DNA of 64,000 nt from Ianthella basta (lineage: Eukaryota; Porifera; Demospongiae; Verongiida; Ianthellidae): NCBI GenBank assembly GCA_964019415.1, contig OZ025870.1, positions 9,552,915 through 9,616,914 on the forward strand, read 5' to 3'. The translations under genes and the position numbers were made by a program. Below are positions 11,020-22,600 of this stretch, in pieces. Within the stretch, counting starts at the first letter, position 1. Every line of letters starts with the position of its first letter. The notes under the pieces are model-generated. The model did no database searches. It was not told where the DNA came from and was given only the letters and a program-made list of their open reading frames with translations.

Positions 11020-11650
11020 GCACTCGGGCGCTTTGCGCCCTCGTGCGTCATGGTCTTAATCTTAGAGACACCTCTTGGTCAAAATTTAACTATTACTTAT
11101 AACCTTGCCAATGTTTTGATAGATGCTCTGGTCTTCCTCAGAGCAAAAGTAAAGTAGCTAGCATCCAGGGTTCTATCTGGGATGCAATTTTTAGTGCATG
11201 GACACTGGGGTGATATGGGGGTCTGTGGGCATGCCCTCGATGAAAATTATGCAATGCTCAATATGTTGGCAAGATTTCAAGCTGGTATTTAGAGAACTAA
11301 CCCCTTTCTCGTGCCTACGTCATCTGAAAGGCCCTCACTTTGCAACCAAGTTTAATTGCTGTTTCACCACATGTGCACAATTTCTTGGCTGTGAACGCAT
11401 GTGAGTTATGGCTATGTAAACAATGCGGCTGCTGCGCGTGGCTGATTTTGACCTTCGTACTTTGGCTTGGTTCTCATACTTGCTCAGCTGGATTAGAGCG
11501 AGACTAGTACTAAACAAAAGGCAAAGAACCCCTCTATTAAACTGTGGACGATTCATGTTAACAATCCCTTCCGACATCGAGATATACGGGCGAACACGAA
11601 GTGATCGTAAAAGCAGTAAAAGCCCATGTGGTAATCGGCGGAAAGTCACA
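11020..11650. repeat. Diverged inverted copy of the ribozyme-element interior
   Basis: The stretch 11400-11530 (ggctatgtaaacaatgcgg, ccttcgtactttggctt, gctcagctggattagagcgag, ggcaaagaacccctctat) matches the reverse complement of 10280-10400. The region corresponding to the hammerhead is decayed: on the minus strand a GGTGAAACAGC remnant is left but CTGATGA is lost. A cgggcgctttgcgccc hairpin motif at about 11033, shared with the palindrome at 34135, lies beside it. Confidence 0.5.
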
Positions 11651-12555
11651 GCCGGCAGAAAACGGTTTCATCTGATGCGCATTAGCACTATCTAACTTGT
11701 CCATGTGGCATAAGTTGTTAAACCATTCTGCTCTGGAGTTATCATAAGATAACTTCGACTAACAGTTGGTGCTAAAAATATCAGCTCGCATAACTCCAGC
11801 TAGGAACAATGGGTAGCATTATGCCACATGGAAAGGCTAGAAAATCTACTTGTCTAACCGTTTTCCATGTTGATCTCGACGAGAAAGCATCGCAACGATT
11901 ACCACACATTGATTTCCTGACTGCACTGGCCAAAAGCCCTCCGTACTCGTGATAACACGTGATATCCCCTTGACATTTCCAGAAAATGTCCGACGGTGCT
12001 GTGATTCGTCGTGCTATTCGGCGGTTATACTAAAACGTTTTTGATCAGAGCTGCAAGGTAAGGCTATCGCCGTATTTGAGCACGTTTCTAGCTGCAAGAT
12101 ACCCTATTTTGAAAAGATTTCGGCCTCAGGCACCTATCTGATCACATGCTTGTCACGTGCCAACGCTGGCATTACCATGGCAACACAGGAATTCACACCT
12201 TCATGTGTCATATTACCTGATGTAAACAAATCTGGACATAACCCACATGCGAATGTACAGAAACTTTAGCATTCAGCAAATTTCTAGGCTCTACCATTAG
12301 GACTTTCTATGCCATCACTGAAGAATAGCTGATTGAACCTTCTCTACTGCAGCAGCTGCTATACTTACAGTATTGAAGGGATTTGTAGAAGAATTGATGC
12401 TGTGACCAGTGTTAAATAAAATGGCAATTGGTATCTGGGATAACTTAAGCAATGCTTGTGATAACTAGGTGATTCTCAAGCTACTGTGACCGAAGAGTGA
12501 AGTTGTTCTCTATTGCAGTTCAGAGTGGGGAGAAAAATTTTTAAGGTAACATTAA

Positions 12556-13081
12556 CCCATTAGGACCCAATTTCGAACTTCGCGCTCATGTACTGTGAGC
12601 CCAGCTTAAAAATGGCGGCTACGTACAAGCCCCGTACTCTAGCTTTTCCATGGCTTTCCTGGCTTTCTTTGCTCAAAATGTTGACATTGGGTGTTGCATT
12701 CCATGGGGCTGTTTCTTAGAAGAGCTATGGGATGTTCATGGTCCAGCTCTAGATTCTTCGCAAGCGTGCAGCCGAAGAAGACGAGAACGGTAAGTGAACA
12801 CTTGTATTTTGCTTGCTGGCACTTCTATGACCCAGAAAAGGATCTAGGAGCCGCTCTAGCTGCAGGACTATTTGTTCAACAACCGACTGCGTTTGTTCGC
12901 AAAATGTTCGGCGCTTGATTGCGTGGTAAGAGACGACCAGAAGAGACGGTGAGAGTCCGAAATGATGGCCAAATGACTACTAGGCGTGCTGTGAAAAGTT
13001 CGTACCATTCCTCGGTTCTTGGCAGCCAAACGAAAGGAAAGTTCGTCTTGACGCAAATCTGCGTCATTGGGCCCTAATGGG
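12556..13081. mobile_element. piggyBac-like MITE, family C copy 1
   Basis: A 526-bp element between TTAA 12552-12555 and TTAA 13082-13085. The left end is CCCATTAGGACCCAA and the right end is TTGGGCCCTAATGGG, so the terminal inverted repeats match. An internal block, ccagcttaaaaatggcggct, is shared with copy 2 at 15374. No transposase is encoded; the short frames inside are incidental. Confidence 0.8.
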
Positions 13082-13619
13082 TTAACCATACAGCAGGAAA
13101 TAAAACCCAGGACCTACGCAGTACTGTGGAGTTTCAGCCACCAAGCTGTTATCCGGTAGTGACTATTTACCCTTCCTCTTCATATTATTGGTCACCGTTT
13201 GGCTGCCATGCTCAGCCACAGCCCCATTCTGTTAAAGCTCTGTGCAAAGTGTTGATATGGTCTCCCCGGCCTGTCCTGGGTTCGATCACCGGTTGTGTGG
13301 CTCACATTCCTGCTCGTATCCTATGATGGCCATTTTCTAATTATTGTTCCTGTTGACTTCCAGTTATTACCAGACTTGATTCGCTGTCGCTCTATGCGGG
13401 TTATTATAGAATAATCATCTATCACCAGCTATTATTTGATTTTTAGCCAGCGTAAGACTAGCTGTAGCAGTAACATTGTTGCTGTGGCCATCGGGGACAG
13501 CATTGGAAGGGAAGGCATCGGGTGCGATGGAAGAGAAGCTTGCTGAATGCAGGCTTGTCTGCTAGTGGTAATATGCATATGTCATTTTCATGTTCCTTGG
13601 ATATTTATTTTGCATTCAG

Positions 13620-16600
13620 GATGATGTGTGCCAAGATCAAGGAATGCTACAAGAAGTGAAGAAGATGTTCACAGACATGAAATCTGGGCTGCTAACTTTG
13701 CAAAAGCAAGTCACTGAGAGCATGCACAGTCAAACGGCCCATTTTCAGAAGAGAGAGTTATACCAGCAGGATAAAATCCAGCTCCAAGAGCAAGTATCCA
13801 AACTGATTGACAAAAATTTGGCCAGCCAAGTGAGTAACAATATTAATATCCTTCATGCAACCAGTTGTGAATCCAATAATATGCACCAGCATATAAAATT
13901 ATGGGTTTACCCCTTCATGTAAAAGGTGATCCTCAATCTGTAGTTCTATAAGTCAGTGTTACATATGCCGGATTAAGACAACGTTTGATTGCTTTCCCCT
14001 AATAATCGCAGGATGCTGTAGAGGTTCATAGTTGAGCTGAATCATGGGTATCTATTGTATTTAAGAATGCACACAACTCAATGGATGTAATCTGCAATTA
14101 ATTTGTATGTATATACAATTTTGCTCTGCTCAAGATTATTCTAAATTTATTTAATCATTGATTATTGCATGCATTATTGTAATTGTGCATACTTACATTG
14201 GTATTTCAATTTTAGATCTTTGAAGAAGTGTGCATGCATTATGTATCATTGAAAGTTCAAATCATTGCAGAGTATGTTGGATGTTTTCATTTTCTGAAGG
14301 ATATGTCAGCTGCCATGAGTAAACTGGAAACTCTTGCTGAAGAGCTGGAAGTGCTCTCCAAAAGAATTCAGTTAGAGTCCTTGAGTGAAACTATTGAAGA
14401 GCTCCACAAGTTTAAGGACACCTTTGCAGAAGTACGTAAGGGTTTTACTTTAGGAGTACCGTATGTTCTCTAATTTCCAGCTGTTTGGATTGCAAAACAT
14501 GTGAATAGGGGCATAGATAGATAGCAGAGGGTGATATTTAGAATTTCAATCATTAGAATAGGAGACGAATATTTGGAAATCACATTATAGAGGTGCTTCT
14601 TGCAGAGAGTTCAGTGATTACCTTCAAGTTGATGGCGCAAACAGTGATGTGTGCTACAATTTATGACTTTTGGATGCTTGCATTCACCGAAGAATTCATC
14701 ATACGGCAGAAGCATGGCAACTATAATGATGAGACTCATGTGAATCAAGGGACAGCAGTTGAACTGAGCAGTCGATGAGTGTAAAATGATTCCTGCTGTG
14801 AATGGTAGATACCATGACTGCAGCATGCCTGTGATGGCTCGTTAGAGATCACAACAAGGAATTGGAATACGTCGTTCTTTGTCATCAATTAAAAACCAAG
14901 CACAACGCATTGGAGCAGGTGATGAATAATTGGACGGATGAACAATTAAAGTACATATGGTAGATATAATAATTAATCACCAGAAAATATTATTGCAAAA
15001 TCAATGGTTATGACATTCTCCAGGGTGTGCACTGTATCTGCTCTAAACATTTGTCACTCCTCAGGTCAAATGTTTGTTGATAAATTGGTGCCATTAGAGT
15101 TGGGCTAGAGAAGACTGACAAAGGTGTTAAATCAGTAGTATCTTTAAACAAACTTAAAGAAAAATCAGCTTAGTAGAATGCTTTCATAAGGGGCATTCCT
15201 ACTTACCACTTCCAAATTGATAGTGCAATCAGCAATTGCAGGCTACCGCATCTTGCGATCTCTGATGTTCATTGTCATGCCAACTGAATGAAAATGAGCA
15301 TGTAGTAAGGGCTAATAGACAAAAAAAAACAAAGATGGCAACGAGCTTGCTTAGTTCCTTGCTTTGTTCTTAACCCATTAGGACCAAATTTCAAACTTCG
15401 CGCTCGTGTACTGTGAGCCCAGCTTAAAAATGGCGGCTACGTACAAACCCGTACTTTTGCTTTCCCGTGGCTTCCTGGCTTTCCTCGCACAAAATGTTGA
15501 CATTGGGTGTTGCATTCTATGGTGCTGTTTCTTAGAAAGGCTATGGGGTGTTCAGGGCCCAGCTCTAGATTCTTTGTAAGCGTGTGCTGCCGAAGAAGAC
15601 GAGAACAGTAAGCGAACGCTTGTATTTTACTTGCTGGCACTTCTGTGACCCAGAACAGAACCTAGGAGCCACTCTAGCTGCTGGACTATTTGTTCAACAG
15701 CCGACTGCATTCGTTCTCGTCGCTACGTAGTACGTGGTAGCTTTCTGGTCACACACCAAAATGGTGCGTAACTTCGCAAAACGTTCGGCGCTTGATTGCG
15801 TGGCGCGAGAACGACCAGCAGAGACGGCGAGAGTCCGAAATGATGGCCAAATGACTAGTAGGCGTGCTGTGAAAAGTTAGTACCATTCCTCCGTTCTTGG
15901 CAGCCAAACGAAGGCAAAGTTCGTTTTGACGCAAATCTGCATCATAGGGCCTTAAGCGCATACAAATATTTGACGCAAATTTGCGTCTTTGGGCCCTAAT
16001 GGGTTAAGCTGTAACAGCCATATTGCAGCTAGTCTCATGTAGCCAGACCACCATTTTGGTCGCGTGCAGACTCCCCCCTCCCAAAAGACGGTCTGGGGGC
16101 TAACTCCCTCTTTTTTGTTATGGCAGTCCACTGGAAGTTTGGACCGTTGGTAATTGATGAGCCCATATTTGGCCGTGAGGTTAACCAATCGCCACGTCCG
16201 TCAGTTCAAGGTTGCCGTCATTCACAGAAAGCAGCACGCAGACGGAATCATCTTATCCGCATTCCTTAGCCCTGTCTGCAATGTGGATAATGTCTTTAGT
16301 CGTCCCATCTCTCCTGCGAGTAGATGTATGAAGCTCCTTACCCTATTTTGTTGCACGTGCACATAGAAATCGACTTCTAGCACGTTCCCTCCAGTTCCGA
16401 GTGCAGTTACAGCTGTCGTTGCAATACGGTGATAGGGACTGTGAATAAGACAATTCTGACTGCGTACTGCTTTTGGTGAACGTTGGCAACTTCGAACTGA
16501 CAGACATGGCGATTGGTTGACTTCGCGGCCAAATATGGACTCATCAATTACCAACAATCCAAACTTCCGGTGGACTGCCATAACAAAAAAGAGGGAGTTA

Positions 16601-19600
16601 GTCCCCAGATTCTCTTTTGGGAGGACGGAGTCTGCGCGTGACCAATATGGTGGTCTGGCTACGTGAGACTATATTGCATCCACTTCTGGCATATTATTTG
16701 AGCTCTATCTTGAAAATCATAAAAATTAGAGCCCAATGGTGGAAAGAGGAAGGCAGTAAGTTTGGCATTAGAGTGCACTTGGATGGATGATTTTATGCAA
16801 GCTATGAAGTAATGTATATCAATTGCAGTGGATATGGTGGCTAAAAGTTTATGCTTGACTGTTGTGCTTACTAAGTACCCACCCTTAAGCAGGGTTCCAA
16901 GCCTATCATTGAAATTTAACATTTACGAATCAAATTAAAGCTGTCATTTTGACAGCACTCCTGCATGAGCTAGTCAAACTAGCTCTCTCCATTAATGTAC
17001 CTGAGCACCAAAGTTTCATATGTCAATTCATTTCAATTATCTAAAAGATTCCACCAGCAAAGGTGCTAACTACCTTAATTTCGTCACTCCATCCCCAAGC
17101 GATGATATAAACTCATCTACATTTAAATAATTGGAGAAGATTGGTAGGCAAGTGAAGGAATTCATGTGCATATTCAATCATATCAAGATCATACCTTTGT
17201 ATCTCTGAAGTCTGTTTTATATATACCTTAAAGCATTTTCTTAATGGATCAATTGCTCCAGTTAACGTTCAATTTTACACTAAGATGTTAATACTGGATA
17301 CAGCTGCGGAAAGCACTAAATGCCGGAAATGGGTCCTAAGATCACAGAAATAAGCTTTTCGTTTCGGGCAGTGGTGCATTTTGCACTGATGCATGCAAAG
17401 ATATTGGAGTTCTTAATACATTTCATCACACAGAGTTTACATCCAGTAATAATATTATCATATTTTTGATACTTGTTGCAATTAGATTAGATGTTGGTCA
17501 TGGTACACATATATTTTGTCAGCTTAACTGTTATTCTATTTTCTATGCAAAGCGGTTTTTGTATCTATTATAGTGCATGTGTTTGCATTTATTTCATTAG
17601 AATGCAGATGAACTGACTGAGAAGATGGACAAGCACCAACTTGCCATTGGAGGGGAAGTGCAGGCAATGAAAGAACTTATTGTAAGTTGATGTAATAGCC
17701 ATGTTGTTCACCTTGTCTGCCTGATAGCTCTCCTGCTGTCCGTATGGATACCTTACTGTAGATACTGTACTCAAGAATGTGCCTTTCAAAGTAACTAGAT
17801 TGCCAATGTAGGCGAATACATAGTTTGTGGGCAATACGTAGCAGATTATTCAACAACTGAATGCAGGACGTTTCGGCCCGAAGGCCTTCGTCAGCTGTGT
17901 ACAAAACGTGTACATTGGATTGCCAATGCTGGGTTCCCAACTTTCTTTATTGACGTGGCACCTTATAATAGCAGCAACAACTCGCAAACTAAAGGCGGTC
18001 CTTTGCCAATTATAAATGGCCTCCGCCAACTTTTGTTCGCTCGTCATGTTCTTCTATTAAGTAATCATGTTCAGCAAGCTGGCCAATTTACTTTTCAATG
18101 ACGTTGCTTCTGAAAACCTTGCCCTGACGAAACATTCGAAGATATATGGACAGTGATGTCTTGTCTATGGTCAGTAAACATTACCACAGTAACTTAATTT
18201 CACAGCAACAGAAAATTAAAGTCTTGTGCTACATAAGTCAGGCATTCTCCTCCAATTGTGATTTAGGCCTTGGGCTTGCTTAGGTAATGCCGCAACATTG
18301 ACCAAAATTCTCGATTTTTACTAGAATTTTGACACTTATGTTGCTTAAATCAAACTGATACCTGAAAAGAACTCTTAAACTCACCTCATACAGCTGTACA
18401 GTAGCATTTCTAACATCTATCCCTTCACAACAATGCCCTTTCTGGCTAACCATCATGATTAGTTTGTTCCAAATGCAAAGCCTCCTCGTTGCCAGATGTA
18501 ACAATCCAATCAAGTGTTCATGATGTATGCATAGCTACTCATGAACACAACATGTAGCTGCACATCCATGGTATAATGCACAAACACTCCTATCTGTCTG
18601 TAACATACAAATATACCAGGCTGTGTATACATTCAACACTACATAATTACATTTGTACAAGTGTTGTGCTAATGTCCTTAAAACTGTTTTGGAATTTTGT
18701 AGGAGGGCACCACTTTGCGGCTAAGTTTGAAGGAAAGCAGAGGTGCTGTTCCCAATGTAGAGAAGACAGAGGTAGAGCAATTAAGTCAAATGGCAACTTC
18801 CGATGTGCTTGAGGTAGCAGATCCCAGTTGGCGTGCATCTACAGTCCTGCAGCAGAAGCTCACTGAAGTAGTGGATACACAGACACAGGTTATTGGTAGT
18901 GCTGTGAATTTTCTTCTGCTTCTTGTTCATTCCTTATACAAGTTGGGCCAATGGCTTAAAATCTTAAGTAGCTGGTAGCGGTCATGCTGGGGATGCTCTT
19001 ATGCTGTTGTGGATTACATAGTTCTATGTTTTGCAAGACAGTAATTATACATTTACATACTTTATGCTGCCATTCCATAGTTGCTTTCTGCACAAAGGAA
19101 GGAAATGGAAGATCGGCATCAATTTTTCCTAGACCAGTATGAAAAACTGATGGAGGAGCACCACCTTAAGTTTGAAGCCGAACTCAAGCAGCTTCAAGAT
19201 TTCAAGGTGTGTACTTTATACCTTCTTCGATAATAATTCTGCCACACTGTGGATTGCAGTCTGATGATTCTTTTTTCAGATTGGTGCATGATTGCACTTA
19301 GAAATGTTCAGTATGCACCAGGAACATAACTGCTGTAAAATAGCAGTAATCTGGATCAATAATGTGTGACTAGTGTTTATAACAAAGCTCTGAAACTGGA
19401 CAGCTGAGTGCTTGTCTTGACTAATGATTGTATTTACGTATGTGTACATGTTCATATAGGTCACACTCAGGAAGTCAATTAGTGCAATGCTATGGGAATG
19501 CAATTAGAATGGTGTTGGCTCCATGGCTCCAATCTGTGATAGCATTTGTTTACGTGGGGTCATTTCTGATGCACTTCCAGAGGTGTATAGCATGCAATTC

Positions 19601-22600
19601 TATTAGGCCCTCCTGGGCAACAGCGACTTAGATGTTTGGATACGAGGACAGAACAAATTCAGATTTTGTTTAAGGTAGACAGTTTTTGTGATTTTGCCGG
19701 CTGGCTTTGGCCACAGCCTGTGTTACACATGCCTTTCAACAGCATTCAAACTAATATTGCCAATAGAAAAAACTCCAATGTCCTACATGTCCCTGTAAAG
19801 AGTTTTAGATAGCATTTATATACATTAGAACGCTTTTGGACAATAATGGTGCAAATTGACACCGTTTTGACTTACTGCTTACACAAATGATGACAATGCG
19901 CTAGTGAAAATTGATGAAGATCATATCCAAATCTACTGTTGAAGGTGGACACTTACAAAATGGGGCCACAATAATTCTTCATGTAAACAGCAAAATTGAT
20001 CGTGTGACTGAAAATGACATGTGCCCTTGTCAACAAACACTTGGTTTTACATAGTCTACAGTCACATAATTGCCATATGCTTGTAATCATCACATTGTTT
20101 CTGAGGTTTCCGGTTTTGATGTACGAAAAGATGTGTATAGAAACATGTAAACGGTGCAGTATAAAGATGATTCGAAAACGGTTGTTTCCAAAGATGTTTT
20201 CGTGTAAATGCCGCCTTAATTACACCTTACACAAGCTGGTTTACTTTGCCTAGTATGTGATGATCCTCAGTTGGTTTACAGTTATTCTGATAATGACCTA
20301 CAAGGACATTGAGTCAGTTTAGACTAGTTTGAACAATACATGCAACAAAGTAGCTTCAGGACATTTTAACTTTCAAAGTCTTGTCGACTAAATAATTATG
20401 TACATGATTGTCAGGGTCATAGAAAAACAGCTTTGGTCATAATGGTACTAGTGTGCTTGGTAATGTCTTAATTCACTGCCCTTTCATTACCTTGGCTGAC
20501 TAATGACTTACAAAGACCTTTCTGGGCTTCCGCCAATGATCTATGTATGCTTGTGCAAATGTTGTAGCACACATTGAGACCTACACATAGCATTATCTAG
20601 ACATTGACATGTTTGTAAATTGGTAGTTAATGGCATTAATGTACTATAATTAATTTTGAAACAATTTTTGGATGGACTGTCAGTATGAATGAGTAAGTGA
20701 ATGTTCGTATTTTCTTGATGATGGCCAATTCAGCTCCATCATCCATTCCAAGCCCACTCCACCTCAGTCTTGATCCTCAAATGCACTTATTCGTTGCTCT
20801 CAGGATGATTAAGTACATCCAGCTAGATCTGTACCCACCCCATCACCTTGACCTTACTATGTGTCTTCTGACACTTGCTTGACAGCATAACATTATCTAT
20901 CAATTAATATATGTGAGCGGATCTGACAAAAGGGCCCAATTGTTGCTATGTATGAAGTGTCACTGCAGAGTAATGTTTTCAGTAAATTCGGATTATTGCA
21001 TCTTTCATACCTGTGGTATTGTCCCAACACCTTGGCTAAGTTTGAAACCTGTAGTCCTTTCATGTGCTTCAAAACCAGGAAGAATAGTTACACCATCACC
21101 ATGTTAACAAATATAATAACAGAATGGTAATGGGCCATTTACTCATAATTGCACTGAGCATATTTTCATTCTTTAAGCGAGTGTATCTTTGGAACAGGAG
21201 CAGCTATTGAAGTGTAACAAAGTGCAACAAGAGCTCATCTATACTGTGCTTCCACCAGTTCCACTAACTCAAAATCGACAAATAGCTACAGGTGGGCCTT
21301 TTTTTCAAATAAGCTCACAAATTTAGCTGTCATGAAATATACTCTTTGTATGCAGTCCACATTGTTTGCTGAGTTGCATGCACACATAGAGGGTGAAATA
21401 AAGAAGCAAAAAGATGGTCTTCAGGTGAGTGTTGACTTATTGACACATGTTTGTAGGACGCCACTCCTATAGAATTGTATTATAAATTATGTGAAAATTT
21501 TGAAGTTGTATACACAGAGTACAGTGTGTGTGCCAAGTTTTCCATAACGAGACGCTATGCATCCTATGTGCTATATGTTTCCAGTTTGAAGTGCCTTCCA
21601 AGTTTCAGCGTATTATTATTGGACCGCGAGGGCAGAATATAAAGAGAATCGAGGCCAAAACTGGTGTGTTCAACATCAGGATTGTCCCTGGACCAAGGGA
21701 GGTATGTAGTATTGTGTGATTTGTCTTTCTTCATTTATTGGCTTTTCAATTGGTGATAATTATTATAGTACCACAAAATGCATTATGGTATTGCCTTAAT
21801 CACATAGGTTTGTGGCATATTACTCGAGTGCATGCCTTCAATTGGTTTCAATTAATTATTTGCTGTTGCATCCTCAACTCTGTAGCATTTTCTAACTTCA
21901 ACTTGCATACGTCCTGAAGTTTAGCTAGTGTATGGCTGATAATTTTGGAAGGTGATTATTTTGGCAGGTCGCTGAAGTTATGACAACTGACAGAATGTTT
22001 GTAAGACTTATACCATAATGATATTCATACACATCCACAAATTCTTCAACACACAAAGGCATTTCAAGCCTGCTGCAGGTTGAACTGCTGATCGATGCTC
22101 AGCCACTGCACGTGAGCAGACACACAATTATGGCTACTGCAGCAATGTCGAAACAGAGAACAGGCTGCCAAAATCTTTCTGCCTAAGTAACCAACAGTTA
22201 CTATACAATATCACTGTCAGTCGTTATGGCAGCTACATACACGATGCTATTGGTTTGGGTTGTTTTCCTTGCACTGACAAGCTAAGAAAGCTCTTCTCCT
22301 GCCTTTGGTGCCAAACGTATTTAGAAATGTGGTGTCCTCATATACATGCAGCTGTTGATAGTGAACTTGTTCCATTCCATGGATTAACCTATAGGCCTGG
22401 TGCATCCAGCTGCAATCCTTGTAATATAATATTGATCCAATACTGATTTTGCAATAATAATGACATTTGGCTGAAGAAATATTGGTGCATTACTCTAAGA
22501 AACAGCCAACCCTCCAAAGTAAATTCGTTGCCAAAATTTCTGATCATGAGGTATTTTTATATTTCCCTATTATTATTATTCCTCCAATGAATGAATGAAG

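Larger units (their letters stand above)
4580..13619 (+). other. 9-kb gap between CARD exon 2 and the coiled-coil exons
   Basis: Apart from the repeats listed separately, I see no convincing exon here. A frame ending GIn-Val-Ser-Gln|gtgagt near 9968 looks exon-like but lies inside the TIR element at 9302-10579. The rest (for example 6962-7966, 8871-9297 and 10641-12551) is AT-rich sequence with short frames only. Missing an exon here would change the join proposed for the CARD-KH gene. Confidence 0.4.
15031..16800. mobile_element. TIR element family E, old copy, interrupted by two younger insertions
   Basis: Segments at 15031-15373, 16008-16027 and 16679 to about 16800 align in order with the uninterrupted family E copy at 47531-48115. 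Matching pieces are gctctaaacatttgtcac at the left, cattagagttgggctagagaag, cagccatattgca, and aaaattagagcccaatggtgg at the right. The gaps are filled by a piggyBac-like MITE (15374-16003) and a foldback element (16028-16670). The right terminus is too decayed to place exactly. Confidence 0.65.

Noticed and set aside
13255-13300. Box-B-like gggttcgatcaccgg suggesting a tRNA gene or SINE
   Set aside because: No box A at the right distance and no cloverleaf could be drawn; kept out of the feature list.
21197-21300. Open frame after an AG acceptor (EQLLKCNKVQQEL) that fits the coiled-coil exons
   Set aside because: The same sequence is present at 47400-47490 as part of repeat family A, so it belongs to a MITE rather than to the KH gene.
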